Part shown: piece by piece, positions 45,932 through 60,440 of the stretch
Layout of the letters: every line of letters begins with the position of its first letter
Position numbering within the stretch: the first letter of the stretch is position 1
Assembly: GCF_019097595.1 (NCBI RefSeq)
Contig: NC_080717.1
Coordinates: 9,613,304 to 9,677,303 of the forward strand
Direction of reading: 5' to 3'
Source: Hemibagrus wyckioides
Lineage: Eukaryota > Chordata > Actinopteri > Siluriformes > Bagridae
DNA: 64,000 nucleotides
Position numbers and translations under genes: made by a program
The notes under the pieces: model-generated
Database searches by the model: none
The model's input: the letters and a program-made list of their open reading frames with translations, nothing else
What the model was told of the DNA's origin: nothing

Positions 45932-46513
45932 GGGAGAGCAGTTTCAATAAGGGCTCTTTATAGTGTACGATGTAGATGACTCCGTTTCTATTCTTATCTT
46001 TTTTTATTTTATTTATTTTAAAGTCACTCATTCGCGTCTCAGTTTGCTGTTGGGTGGAGAGAACAACCGCTTCATCCATATCAAACTTTCTGTCTCACCA
46101 CCTGCAACCCACACGCGCCTCTCCACCTCTTGGGATTACTAACACTTAATGACATCTTACTCTGCTTAATTTGACAAAATATTTAATCAGGCACGTTGCA
46201 CGCTGCATCTCAGCTTCTTGCTTTATTTTCATGCCACATCAAAAAAACACTTGACATAAGACAGAAGATTGCTGCGAGAGAAAGTAAGGTGTCTTTGAAC
46301 AGGCTATTACCACTTCATCCACAAATACTTTTCTTGCTTCAATTATTACTTCGTTAAAAACAATTCAGAGCAACAATTTAAATGCCGCAACAACTACAAG
46401 AGCCACATGTCTGCTCTGTTCTTCCTTGTTCAGGACTTGGACGCATTACCGCCACCAGCTGATCTGGAGAGTGGGGCCGGCTTCCAACGCGAGCGAGAGA
46501 GCGCGTGAGTGCG

Positions 46514-46553
<40 letters not shown>

Positions 46554-46849
46554 GTTTACAGCATTTGCTAGACGAGTCTATCAAAGGGGATTTTACACAA
46601 GTGCTTGAATTGGAAACTTCAGAACATATCTAGAAATAAGGAACACTGTACACAATCTGAACAAACCTGCAACATCCAGTTGTTTGTTGGAGCATCTAAG
46701 ACGCTCATGTTATAAGTGCAAATGCTACTACTACGACTGTTAGGGACAGGAATCATAGTAGTAGTAGTAGCAGTAGTAAGCAAAATAATTAAAAATAATA
46801 ACGAAATACACGAATAAAAGAATAATCACGAGATTGGTATCATCAAGAA

Positions 46850-47095
46850 ATGTGACTATGATATCTGCTACGTGAAGTCCGTCCATTCTAGAAACATACA
46901 CCCTCCGAAATAAATAACTTTATGTAAAAAAGTGACTATGATATCTGCTACGTGAAGTCCATCCATTCTAGAAAAATACACCCTCCAGAAATAAATAACT
47001 TTTTTAAAAAAAAGTGACTATGATATCTGCTACGTGAAGTCCGTCCATTCTAGAAACATACAGCCTCCTAAATAAATAACTTTATGTAAAAAGTT
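46850..47095. repeat. ~80-bp spacer subrepeat, three copies
   Basis: Units begin gtgactatgatatctgctac and end aaataaataactttatgtaa. This unit of the array has three copies. Spacers at 40055, 48400, 51330 have one, and those at 49825 and 52785 have two. This accounts for much of the unit length variation. Confidence 0.9.
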
Positions 47096-47369
47096 TCTAA
47101 ATTAGAAAATAGAATAATAATTGTAGTTTAATGGAATATGCAGTGATTGTTTGAATGAATAAATGAATGAATGAATGAATGAATGAATGAATGAATGAAG
47201 TGGAAAATAAATAAGGTAGGGATAATTCTGTGATTTGAGCATGAATTTGTGTCGAGGTGATTGATTGCTTGTTGATTTTGTCACATGTGTCTCTGTGTAG
47301 TAATAAATGAATGCAAGTTGAAGGTGTTTTTGAGTTTGAAAAGTTGCAGTAGAGACTTTTGACGGTGAA

Positions 47370-47490
47370 AAAGCTTACAGCACCTGGTATTCCCAGGCGG
47401 TCTCCCATCCAAGTACTAACCAGGCCCGACCCTGCTTAGCTTCCGAGATCGGACGAGATCGGGCGTTCTCAGGGTGGTATGGCCGTAAGC
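47370..47490 (-). rRNA. 5S rRNA gene 2 (canonical)
   Basis: 121 nt, reads GCTTACGGCCATACCACCCT at the 5' end and GGTGCTGTAAGCTTT at the 3' end. It is the best match to vertebrate 5S RNA in the window. A TATA-like box (TATAAA on the gene strand) lies at 47516-47521, 26-31 nt upstream, and a T-run (gctttttcacc) directly downstream is the Pol III terminator. It should be transcribed by RNA polymerase III using the internal control region. Confidence 0.96.
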
Positions 47491-48770
47491 GAGAGAGCAC
47501 TTTCAATAAGGGCTCTTTATAGTGTACGATGTAGATGACTCCGTTTCTTTTCTTTTCTTTTTTCATTTCATTTATTTTCAAGTCACTCATTCGCGTCTCA
47601 GTTTGCTGGTGGGTGGAGAGAACAACCGCCTCATCCATATCAAACTTTCTGTCTCACCACCTGCAACCCACACGCGCCTCTCCACCTCTTGGGATTACTA
47701 ACACTTAATGACATCTTACTCTGCTTAATTTGACAAAATGTTTAAACAGGCACGTTGCACGCTGCATCTTAGCTTCTTGCTTTATTTTCATGCCACATCA
47801 ATAAAACACTTGACCTAAGACAGACAGATTGCTGCGAGAGAAAGTAAGGAGTCTTTGAACAGGCTATTACCACTTCATCCACAAATACTTTTCTTGCTTC
47901 AATTATTACTTCGTTAAAAACAAGAAACAATTTAAATGCCGCAACAACTACAAGAGCCACATGTCTGCTCTCTTCTTCTTTGTTCAGGAGTTGGACGCAT
48001 TACCGCCACCAGCTGAACTGGAGAGAGGGGCCGGGTTCCAACGCGAGCGAGTGAGAGAGCGCGTGAGTGCGTGCGCTCTCTCTCTCTCTCTCTCTCTGCG
48101 TTTAAAGCATTTGCTAGACGAGTCTTTCAACGGGGATTTTACACAAGTGCTTGAATTGGAAACTTCAGAACATATCTAGAAATAAAGAACACTGTACACA
48201 ATCTGAACAAACCTGCAACATCCAATTGATTGTTGGAGCATCTAAGACGCTCATGTTATAAGTGCAAATGCTACAACTACGACTGTTACGGACAGGAATC
48301 ATAGTAGTAGTAGTAGCAGTAGTAAGAAAAATAATAAAAATAATAAAGAAATACACTAATAAAAGAATAATCACGAGATTGGTATCATCCAAGAAATGTG
48401 ACTATGATATCTGCTACGTGAAGTCCGTCCATTCTAGAAACATACAGCCTCCGAAATAAATAACTTTATGTAAAAAAAAGTTTCTTTATAAGAAAATAGA
48501 ATAATAATTGTAGTTTAAAGGAATATACGAGTGATTGTTTGAATGAATGAATGAATGAATGAATGAATGAATGAATGAATGAATGAAGTGGAAAATAAAT
48601 GAGGTAGGGATAATTCTGTGATTTGAGCATGAATTTGTGTCGAGGTGATTGATTGCTTGTTGAATTTGTCAGATGTGTCTCTGTGTGTGATCTCTGTGTA
48701 GTAATAAATGAATGCAAGTTGAAGGTGTTTTTGAGTTTGAAAAGTTGCAGTAGAGACTTTTGACGGTGAA

Positions 48771-48892
48771 AAAGCTTACAGCACCTGGTATTCCCAGGCG
48801 GTCTCCCATGCAAGTACTAACCAGGCCCGACCCTGCTTAGCTTCCGAGATCGGACGAGATCGAGGCGTTCTCAGGGTGGTAAGGCCGTGTTT
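48771..48892 (-). rRNA. 5S rRNA gene 3 (variant)
   Basis: Nearly canonical in the 3' two thirds. Changes: catgcaag in place of catccaag, one extra base in the cgaggcgtt segment, and an altered 5' end (ggtaaggccgtgttt in place of ggtatggccgtaagc). Either a pseudogene or a poorly called sequence. Confidence 0.75.
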
Positions 48893-49481
48893 GAGAGAAC
48901 GCTTTCAATAAGGGCTCTTTATAGTGTACGATGTAGATGACTCCCTTCTTTTTCTTTTCTTTTTCATTTAATTTATTTTAAAGTCACTCATTCGTCTCAG
49001 TTTGCTGTTGGGTGGAGAGAACAACCGCTTCATCCATATCAAACTATCTCTCTCACCACCTGCAACCCACACGCCTCTCCACCTCTTGGGATTACTAACA
49101 CTTAATGACATCTTACTCTGCTTAATTTGACAAAATATTTAAACAGGCACGTTGCACGCTGCATCTCAGCTTCTTGCTTTATTTTCATGCCACATCAATA
49201 AAACACTTGACATAAGACAGCAGATTGCTGCGAGAGAAAGTAAGGTGTCTTTGAACAGGCTATTACCACTTCATCCACAAATACTTTTCTTTGCTTCAAT
49301 TATTACTTCGTTAAAAACAATTCAGAGCAACAATTTAAATGCCAGAACAACTACAAGAGCCACATGTCTGCTCTGTTCTTCCTTGTTCAGGAGTTGGACG
49401 CATTACCGCCACCAGCTGAACTGGAGAGAGGGGCCGGGTTCCAACGCTGAGCGAGTGAGAGAGCGCGTGAGTGAGTGCGCT

Positions 49482-49517
<36 letters not shown>

Positions 49518-50297
49518 GTTTAAAGCATTTGCTGAACGAGTCTTTCAACGAAGTTTTACACAAGTGCTTGAATTGGAAACTTCCAGAACATATCTAGAAA
49601 TAAAGAACACTGTACACAAATCTGAACAAACCTGCAACATCCAGTTGTTTGTTGGAGCATCTAAGACGCTCATGTTATAAGTGCAAATGCTACTACTACC
49701 ATTTCATTCACGGACAGGAATCACTTAGTAGTAGTAGTAGCTGATAATAAGAAAAATAATTAAAAATATTGACGAAATGCGAATAAAAGAATAATCCACG
49801 AGATTGGTATCATCAAGGAAATGTGACTATGATATCTGCTCACACGTGAAGTCCGTCCATTCTAAAAAACATACACCTCAAATAAATAACTTTATGTAAA
49901 AAAAAGTCACTATGATATCTGCTACGTGAAGTCCATTCACATTCAAAACATACCTCTCTCCGAAATAAATAACTTTATGTAAAAAAAGTTTCTTTATAAG
50001 AAAATAGAATAATAATTGTATTTTAAAGGAATATGCAAGTGATTGTTTGAATGAATAGATGAATAAATGAATAGAATGAATGAATGAATGAATGAATGAA
50101 TGAATGAATGAAGTGGAAAATAAATAAGGTAAGGATAAATTCTGTGATTTGAGCATGAATTTGTGTCGAGGTGATTAGTTGCTTGTTGATTTTGTCACAT
50201 GTGTCTCTGTGTGTGATCTCCATGCAGTAATAAATAGATGCAAGTTGAAGGTGTTTGTGAGTTTTGACAAGTTGCAGTAGGAACACAGCCCGGTGAA

Positions 50298-50408
50298 AAA
50301 GCTTACAGCACCTGGTATTCCCAGGCGGTCTCCCATCCAAGTACTAAGCAGGCCTGACCCTGCTTAGCTTCCGAGATCATTAGTTCTCAGGGTGGTATGG
50401 CCGTAAGC
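50298..50408 (-). rRNA. 5S rRNA gene 4 (deleted variant)
   Basis: 111 nt. The segment around the A-box/intermediate region is shortened: gagatcattagttctcagg replaces the normal gagatcggacgagatcgggcgttctcagg. The 5' and 3' ends are normal. Probably non-functional or mis-assembled. Confidence 0.75.
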
Positions 50409-51715
50409 TTTAGAGAGCGTTTTCAATAAGGGCTCTTTATAATGTATGCGATGTAGATGACTCCGTTTCTTTTCTTTTCTTTTATTTGATTTATTTTAAA
50501 GTCACTCATTAGCGTCTCCAGTTTGCTGTTGGGTGGAGAAGAACTGCCGCTTCATCCATATCGAAAACTATCTGTCTCACCACCTGCAACCCACGCGCGC
50601 TCTCCACCTCTTGCGATTACTAACACTTAATGACATCTTACTCTGCTTAATTTGACAAAATATTTAAACAGGCACGTTGCACGCTGCATCTTGGAATTCT
50701 TGCTTTATTTTCATGCCACATGTAATAAACCCTTTGACATAAGACAGCAGATTGCTGCGAGAGAAAGTAAGGTGTCTTTGAACTGAGCTGTGCCGCTTCA
50801 TCCACAAATACTTTTCTTGCTTCAATTGTTAACTGGGTGAAAAACAATTCAGAGCAACAATTTAAATGCATAACAACTACAAGAGCCACATGTCTGCTCT
50901 CTTCTTCTTTGTTCAGGAGTTGGGCGACATTACCGCCTGCTGAACTGGAGAGGGACAGGTTCCAACGCTGAGCCAGTGAGAAGGCGCGTGAGTGCGTCTG
51001 CGCCTCTCTCTCTCTCTCTCTCGTTTAAAACATTTGCTAGACAGGTCTTTCAGCAGGATTTTACTGGGAGACTTGAGTTGGAAACTTCAAGAACATATCT
51101 AGAAATAAAGAACACTGTGTACACAATCTGAACAAACCTGCAACATCCAATTGTTTGTTGGAGCATCTAAGGCAGCTCATGTTATATAAGTGCAAATGCT
51201 ACTACTACGACTATTACTGGGACAGGAATCATAGTAGTAGTAGTAGTAGCAATAGTAAGAAAAATAATTAAAAATAATAACGAAAATACACGAATAAAAA
51301 GAATAATCACGAAGTTGGTATCATCAAGAAATGTGACTATGATATCTACTACGTGAGAATCCCAGTCCCATTCTAGAAACATACACCCTCAGAAATAAAT
51401 AACTTTATGTAAAAAAGTTTCTTTATAAGAAAATAGAATAAAAATTGTATTTTAAAAAGGAATATGCGAGTGATTGTTTGAATGAATGAATGAATGAATG
51501 AATGAATGAATGAATGAATGAATGAATGAAGTGGAAAATAAATAAGGTAGGGATAATTCTGTGATTTGAGCATGAATTTGTGTCGAGGTGATTGATTGCT
51601 TATGATTTTGTCACATGTGTCTCTGTTTGTGATCTCTGTGTAATAACAATGATCACAAATTTGAAGGTGTTTTTGAGTTTGAAAAGTTGCAGTAGAGACT
51701 TTTTGACGGTGAAAA

Positions 51716-51842
51716 AAACACCTTACAGCAAAAAAGGTATTCCCAAGCGGTCTCCCATCAAAAGTACTAACCAGGCCCGACCCTGCTTAGCTTCCGAGAT
51801 CGGATCAGAAGGGGCGTTCTCAAGTGTGAGTATGGCCATGGC
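51716..51842 (-). rRNA. 5S rRNA gene 5 (corrupted variant)
   Basis: Recognisable core (ctaaccaggcccgaccctgc, ttagcttccgagatcgg), but several small insertions disrupt both ends (cttacagcaaaaaaggtatt, caagtgtgagtatggccatg). Base-call errors or a pseudogene. Confidence 0.65.
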
Positions 51843-52439
51843 GAAGAGAGCATTTTCAATAAGGGCTCTTTATAGTGTACGATGTAGATGACTCGCGTTT
51901 CTTTCTTTCTTTTTCATTTGATTTATTTTAAAGTCACTCATTAAGCGTCTCAGTTTGCTGTTGGGTGGAGAGAGAACAACATGTCCTGCATGAAAGCTTT
52001 CTGTCTCTCACCACCTGCAACCCACACGCCTCTCCACCTCTTGGGATTACTAACACTTAATGACATCTTACTCTGCTTAATTTGACAAAATATTTAAACA
52101 GGCACGTTGCACTTCCATCTTACCTTCTTGCTTTATTTTCATGCCACATCAATAAAACACTTGACATAAGACAACTTGGTGCTGCGAGAGAAAGTAAGGT
52201 GTCTTTGAACAGGCTATTACCACTTCATCCACAAATACTTTTCTTGCTTCAATTATTGCTTCGTTAAAAACAATTCAGAGCAACAATTTAATTCACCCAA
52301 CAACTACAAGAGCCACATAGCTCACTGCTCTCTTTATTTCTTTGTTCAGGACTTGGACGCATTATACCAGCTGAACTGGAGAGTGAGGCCGGCATCCAAC
52401 AGCGAGCGAGTGAGAGAGCGCGTGAGAATTCGTGCCGCT

Positions 52440-52490
<51 letters not shown>

Positions 52491-53232
52491 AACAGCATTT
52501 GCTAGACAGAGTCTATCAAGGGATTTTACAAAAGTGCTTGAATTGGAAACTTCAGAACATATCTAGAAATAAAGAACACTGTACACAATCTGAACAAACC
52601 TGCAACATCCAATTGTTTGTTGGAGCATCTAAGACGCTCATGTTATAAGTGCAAATGCTACTACTACGACTGTTACGGACAGGAATCATAGTAGTAGTAG
52701 TAGCAGTAGTAAGAAAAATAATTAAAAATAATAACGATATTCACGAATAAAAGAATAATCACGAGATTGGTATCATCAAGAAATGTGACTATGATATCTG
52801 CTACGTGAAGTCCGTCCATTCTAGAAACATACACCCTCCGAAATAAATAACTTTATGTAAAAAAAAGTGACTATGATATCTGCTACGTGAAGTCCGTCCA
52901 TTCTAGAAACATACAGCCTCCGAAATAAATAACTTTCTGTAAAAAAAGTTTCTATAAGAAAATAGAATAATAATTGTAGTTTAAAGGAATATGCGAGTGA
53001 TTGTTTGAATGAATGAATGAATGAATGAATGAATGAATGAATGAATGAAGTGGAAAATGAAATAAGGTAGGGATAATTCTGTGATTTGAGCATGAATTTG
53101 TGTCGAGGTGATTGATTGCTTGTTGATTTTGTCACATGTGTCTCTGTGTGTGATCTCTGTGTAGTAATAAATGAATGCAAGTTGAAGGTGTTTTTGAGTT
53201 TGAAAAGTTGCAGTAGAGACTTTTGACGGTGA

Positions 53233-53354
53233 AAAGCTTACAGCACCTGGTATTCCCAGGCGGTCTCCCATCCAAGTACTAACCAGGCCCGACTCTGCTT
53301 AGCTTCCGAGATCGGACGAGATCGGGCGTTCTCAGGGTGGTATGGCCGTTAAGC
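53233..53354 (-). rRNA. 5S rRNA gene 6 (one extra base)
   Basis: Canonical apart from one substitution (gactctgc) and one extra T near the 5' end (ggccgttaagc). The upstream TATA-like tttata is retained at about 53380. Likely functional if the extra base is a consensus error. Confidence 0.88.
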
Positions 53355-53932
53355 GAAAGCAGTTTCAATAAGGGCTCTTTATAGTGTACGATGTAGATGA
53401 CTCGCTTTTCTTTTCTTTTTTATTTGATTTATTTTAAAGTCACTCATTCGCCTCAGTTTGCTGTTGGGTGGAGAGAACAACCGCTTCATCCATATCAAAC
53501 TTTCTGTCTCACCACCTGCAACCCACACGCGCCTCCACCTCTTGGGATTACTAACACTTAATGACATCTTACTCTGCTTAATTTGACAAAATATTTAAAC
53601 AGGCACGTTGCACGCTGCATCTCAGCTTCTGCTTTATTTTCATGCCACATCAATAAAACACTTGACATAAGACAGAAGATTGCGTAGAGAAAGTAAGGTG
53701 TCTTTGAACAGACTATTACCACTTCATCCACAAATACTTTTCTTGCTTCAATTATTACTTCGTTAAAAACAATTCAGAGCAACAATTTAAATGCCGCAAC
53801 AACTACAAGAGCCACATGTCTGCTCTCTTCTTCTTTGTTCAGGAGTTGGACGACACGCCACCAGCTGATCTGGAGAGTGGGGTCAAGCTTCCGCGAGCCA
53901 GTGAGAGAGCGAGTGCGCAAGGCGCCTCTCTC

Positions 53933-54032
53933 NNNNNNNNNNNNNNNNNNNNNNNNNNNNNNNNNNNNNNNNNNNNNNNNNNNNNNNNNNNNNNNNNNNN
54001 NNNNNNNNNNNNNNNNNNNNNNNNNNNNNNNN
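53933..54032. other. Assembly gap, 100 N
   Basis: A run of exactly 100 Ns, a conventional size for a gap of unknown length. The 5S array breaks off in a (CT)n run on the left. On the right the sequence starts mid-element at the equivalent of position ~425. Confidence 0.99.
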
Positions 54033-54235
54033 TTGGACTGAGATCTATACCGAGGAATTTGGGGGCCAAGTCAGCACCTCAAACTCATTATTGTGCTCAT
54101 CAGTGCAAAGAACCTAAAGTGGAAATAAAAATGTCCTTATACAGTTAAACCTGATCAATTATCTATAGCTGTTAATACATCCACCTGGTGTCATGCTATT
54201 ACCTGCTTCATATTACTTGTAAAGGTGGGGGTGAA

Positions 54236-54354
54236 AAAGCACAGCACCTGGTATTCCCAGGAGGTCTACCCTCCAACTTCTAACCAGGTCAAACCCTGCA
54301 TAACTTCTGAGATCAGACGAGATCAGGCGTTCTCAGGGTGGTGTGGCTATGGCG
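54236..54354 (-). pseudogene. 5S rRNA-derived pseudogene, copy B
   Basis: Same decayed 5S relic as 626-746, with further changes: loss of tt in the 3' end (aaaaagcacagcacc) and ctatggcg in place of ctgtaagcg at the 5' end. Confidence 0.82.
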
Positions 54355-57300
54355 AGAGATGACCCGCACTACTGGCTCTTTGTAGTGTATGGCGTAGACA
54401 ACACCTTTCTCTCACTTCCTAATTTGCTGTTGTACAGAGAGAACAACCTCTTCATCTAAACTAACATTTCTGTCTCACCTCCCTGCAACACACACACAAA
54501 CACATGGCTCTTCACCTCTTGGAAGTTCCTACCACTTAATGTCATGTTACTCCGCTTAATTTCTCCAAATATTTAAACAGGCACGTTGTATCTCAGCTTC
54601 TTGCTTTATTTTAATGCCACATATGACTTCTTGACTCACTTTAAATAACACATAAGATAAAGAAAGAGAAAGAAAAGGTGACTGAGAACAGACTATTACC
54701 CTTCATCCACAAATACTTTCGCACTTCAATTTTTGCGTTAAAAACAATTCAGATCAAGAATTTAAAGCCGCTAAAACTACGAGAATCGCATGCCTTTTTT
54801 TCTTTGCACTGCACCTACAAAGGCACAGAAAGCACACTATGTTGTTAATATTTGTCAGGACATCATGGATGTCACAGCTCTGCTGACAGCAGTTTTCTCC
54901 TAGTTTTCCCATCATCCTTAAAGAAACTACTTGTTAATGTTCCAAATGTTTTGGTACACTGTTACTATAAATCAAATGATTATTGGACCTCAATTTACTT
55001 TTTGGCTTTACTTATTTTTTGTTAGTTTAGCTTACTTAAAAACACTTTAAAAAAGCTGCAGGTTAATTATCGGCAAAGTGATTCCCGCGAAGTGAACTAC
55101 ACAGGGAGCAGGATGTACACTTTTAAAGTGCACTGCGACACGGGCCGAGAAATCGGCAATCCATTGCTCTTCCTGTAATAGCCCGGATGTTAAGACCTGC
55201 AAGATTTTTTTCAACCTGAATTTTAATACCTGAATTTTTTTCTGCCTGAATTTGTGAGGTTGAAAAACAATAGAAAGATTGTATTTTTTTGTAAATGCTG
55301 TAAGGATTTTTTCCATTCAGATCAAATTGCAAATTGACAAGTTTTTATTCAAGTTTCATGTGATTCAATATGCTATTTTGCTTTCAGGAATTTTGGCACT
55401 ATTATACTTCCATACCTCGTGAAAAAAAAATGCATGTAAAAAAATAAAACACAAATCACAAAATTGAAAACACAATTTAAAAATAAAACAAACAAAAAAG
55501 AAAAAAAGAAACAGTAGGAATTAAAAACAGACATTTTGCTTACTTTACACAGATGTTTGTTCTTTCTGCTACTTTTGCTCGTCATTAAATTTTCTGTTTA
55601 TTCACAGCTTCACTTTTCTGAGTTTTATGCAGATTAAGTGGCGGGATAAAAGTCTGCATTGGTCCTGCTTCTCAACCTACTGCCCTTCTCTAGCCAATCA
55701 GTAAAGTGGCGTCACTGACTCTGCGGTTAGTGTTTGAACCTGTCTTGAGTAAGTGAGAAGATGGGCGACTACACACTACTACATGTAATCCATATCAATG
55801 TATACGTTAGTTAGATGCCTTAATTGCCCAAGGAATTAGTTGTAATATGTCTAAAATGGTCCTTAAATGTTCCAGTTGTTTTGTGCAGGTGTGGAGGACA
55901 TGGTGCTTTCTTCCTAGAGGAGCAGAGTGTTGGGGTTAGTCCTTACAAAGACTGAGTGGATGCTGTGGTCACAGTTTAGGACAGACATTGAACCAGACTC
56001 CCCACCCCAAATTTGTTTTAAACTGTGTGAGGCAAATTGTGGAATAAATCTGTTTTAATTACATTTATAGTATCACTCTACAATGCTTACGTCTAATAAC
56101 CCTAAATCCTTCTGCAGCTTTTATGGTGGCATGCAACTCCATAATGATGTTGATCTATCTCTAGCACACAGACAGAAATAAAGAGTCTAGAAATAATTTC
56201 TAATTTAAAGACTTATTTTCAGTTGACAGATTTTTGACTCTGACAAGAAGCCATTGTTATAATATGAATAAACATCTCTCCCTCTCTCTGGCATTAATAT
56301 ATAACATTAACAGTCACTACTTTAATAAACTTCATTTTCTTTCTTTCTTTTTTTCAATATAGGCCAGAACTAGCAGTAACAGCCCTGGACACAGAATTAT
56401 AAAAACTGCAGCAAGACACTACTGCAATGGGCAGAAACAGAAGTGCAGAGTCAAATACTTTAAAACCAAATCAAACAAATCAAAGCGTACATCTTTTATC
56501 AACAAGAACGCTACTGTAATGGCAGTCCTGGAACATTCAGACTAAAGCTTTTATCTTTCCTGGTTTCTGGATGCAGTGTTTATTCTTCTTTTTCCACAGA
56601 CAGTCTGCATCCTGAAACTATCAGGTAAAGAGCTATAAGTGTCATAAAAAGTAATACAGCAGACTTTCATATACTCATATAAAACTGCAAATCTAGCTAT
56701 TATTAACGGTCATCTTGAAAATATTGCGGGGAATCTATGCTTCAGTACAGCACCAGCATGCACTTGGCCATGTTCTGATCAGTGAATGTCCGTCTCTGAT
56801 CCTGGTGCCCCCTTGATCCTGTATCTGACTGACCTGAGCCTGTGGACACGGTGATACAGGACTCTGATTAAGAGTCTGGGTTAATACAGTAACAATAGCT
56901 ATGCTATGCTAATGATGGTATAATGATACACTTGTCCAGTTTATTTAAATATTCTTTAGCATAACAAGAGAGTAACAGGAGGTTTGACACGATACTACAA
57001 TAGACACACATAAGAAGCTTTAAGCATATTAATTGACTCTATGCACGACTACTTCCGCATTTCGTCTCAGTTGCTCCACAACTTCCAGTGCTGTGCCAGA
57101 AGTGTTTTTACCCATCGTTTCAATGAGAGCTACCAACATGGCATTTTACACTCGCTGCATGCAAGAACTTCCACAGATATTACAGTGAACGATGTCCATC
57201 GAATTTTAAGATTAGCATTGGTCACTCCTTCAAGTAAAAGGAGAAGGCCTTCCAGATTGTATGTTTCCAGTTATATCGACCACTTTGAAGGTACATGTTC

Positions 57301-59089
57301 TCAAGCTAACGAGCTAATGTTAGCTAGTTTGGTTTGTGACACAGCATACTCTTAGTGTCAGTGTTTTGTTTACTTAACCTTTTTAAAATCTTCTGTTTTT
57401 AGTTTCACTAATGTTATGTTAATACGATCTGTATGACACTTTAAAGCTATAAATGTCACATTTTTCTGTTTCTGAAAAGCATCAGGTGACCGGAGAGATC
57501 AGCGTGAGGGTGACTTGTGTCAGATCTATGAGGAAGACAGAGAAGCCACAATGTTGTAAAGTTATTTATATTTATATGTTTACAGAAACACTGTATTAAA
57601 GTTATATATATTTAATAGTGTTTCAGTAACCATGTAAATATATATAACTTTAATAGTGTTTCTGTAAACATGTAAAGTCATTTATATTTACATGTTTACA
57701 GAAACGCTGTATCAAAGTTTTTTATATTTACATGTTTACAGAAATGCTGTATCAAAGCTATTTATTTACAGACACATTATTAAAAATGGTTACAATTACT
57801 CAACTGCGGTTGCGGGTCTGCGGTTGTGAGGCCGGTTGGATGTAATGCCAAATTGGAGACGGCTTATGGTAGAGAAATGAACATTCAATTCACGGGTGGT
57901 CAACAGCTCTGGTGGACATTCCTGCAGTCATCATGCCAATTGCACGCTCCCTCAAAACTTGCGACACCTGTGGCATTGTGCTGTGTGATAAAACTGCACA
58001 TTTTAGAGTGGCCTTTTATTGTGTCCAGCCGAAGGCACACCTGTGCAATAATCATGCTGTCTAATCAGCACCTTGATATGCCACACCTGTGAGGTGGACG
58101 AATTATCTCGGCAAAGGAGAAGTGCTCACTAACACAGATTTAGACAGATTTGTGAACAATATTTGAGAGAAATAGGCCTTTTGTGTACATAGAAAAAGAT
58201 ACTTAGATCTTTGAGTTCAGCTCATGAAAAATGGGGGCAAAAATCTCCAGTATTCTTCTAGAATATAGAAAATAAATCCCTAAACAAAAAACACTGAATT
58301 AAAAGGTGTGTCCAAACTTTTGACTGGAAGTGTAAATACATACATATACATTATATATATATATATCTATATACATATATACACATATGTGAATAATACA
58401 AAAAATTCTCAATTATCAGAAATATTGACAGAAATAATCCATCAACTCAATTATTTGAGTGGATTACATCACGAAAGTCAATTAAGCAGATTTTTTTTAA
58501 ATCAAAAATTGCTAATTTTTTCCCCCTTTCTTAAACCTTCAAAAAATTAGCCACTTAATCAGGCGTTGTTTGACCACAAGAAACACCGGTCCCGTTGCCT
58601 TATGGGATAGTATTTCTGTCGTGCAGCATCACGGTGGCAGAGCAGTAGGTCATCCTCTACTGCTGTATTTCTCATCTACTGATTTAATAATACTGATCAA
58701 ATCCACACCACACTGCTATAAAGGCTTTGGTCTACTTTATAGCAGGGGAGGAGAGATTTGCTTTCACATGAAATTTGAAAAGTCTTGTGAGAGTCTCATG
58801 TGTCATTTATACACGATTTCTCACTGAACCTCAACACCTTCAAGGAGATAAATAAATAAACAAAGAAGATAAAGTAAAGGGCATGCAAAGAGCTAAAAGC
58901 CACAACTGCTATCTATCTGAAAGCACTGTTAAACTAGCCACACATAGATTGTAGGGGTGCAGCTTTTACATACAAAAGGCTTTTAGGCCAAATAATTAAA
59001 TCACATTGTTCAAGCAATCACATTCTCAGCCATTCAAAAAACATGTAATTCATGTATTTATGCAATGAATCTGAGTAAGGCCCTTATTT

Positions 59090-60440
<1,351 letters not shown>

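Larger units (their letters stand above)
39470..53932 (-). repeat. Tandem 5S rDNA array (units ~1.4-1.55 kb)
   Basis: Six 5S sequences on the minus strand are separated by homologous spacers. Start-to-start distances: ~1.56 kb (after removing the LINE), 1.40, 1.53, 1.42 and 1.51 kb. Each spacer contains a (CT)n run, a TAG-rich tract, a (GAAT)n run and one to three copies of an ~80-bp subrepeat that includes gatatctgctacgtgaagtc. The array stops in a (CT)n run at the assembly gap. Confidence 0.95.

Noticed and set aside
39601..49680. Ser/Leu-repeat frames (SLSLSLSL) with a MSALFFFVQELDALPPP-like start in each unit
   Set aside because: They recur only because the spacer recurs, the repeats come from (CT)n, and frames differ between units. 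No selection on the protein is apparent.
40130..53180. Repeated HSFIHSFIHSF-type frames in each 5S unit
   Set aside because: They arise from translation of the (GAAT)n microsatellite in the spacer, not from a gene.
39470..53932. CRISPR-like regular array
   Set aside because: The periodic structure is 5S rDNA with 1.4-1.55 kb units. Repeat and spacer sizes do not fit CRISPR, and the organism is a vertebrate.
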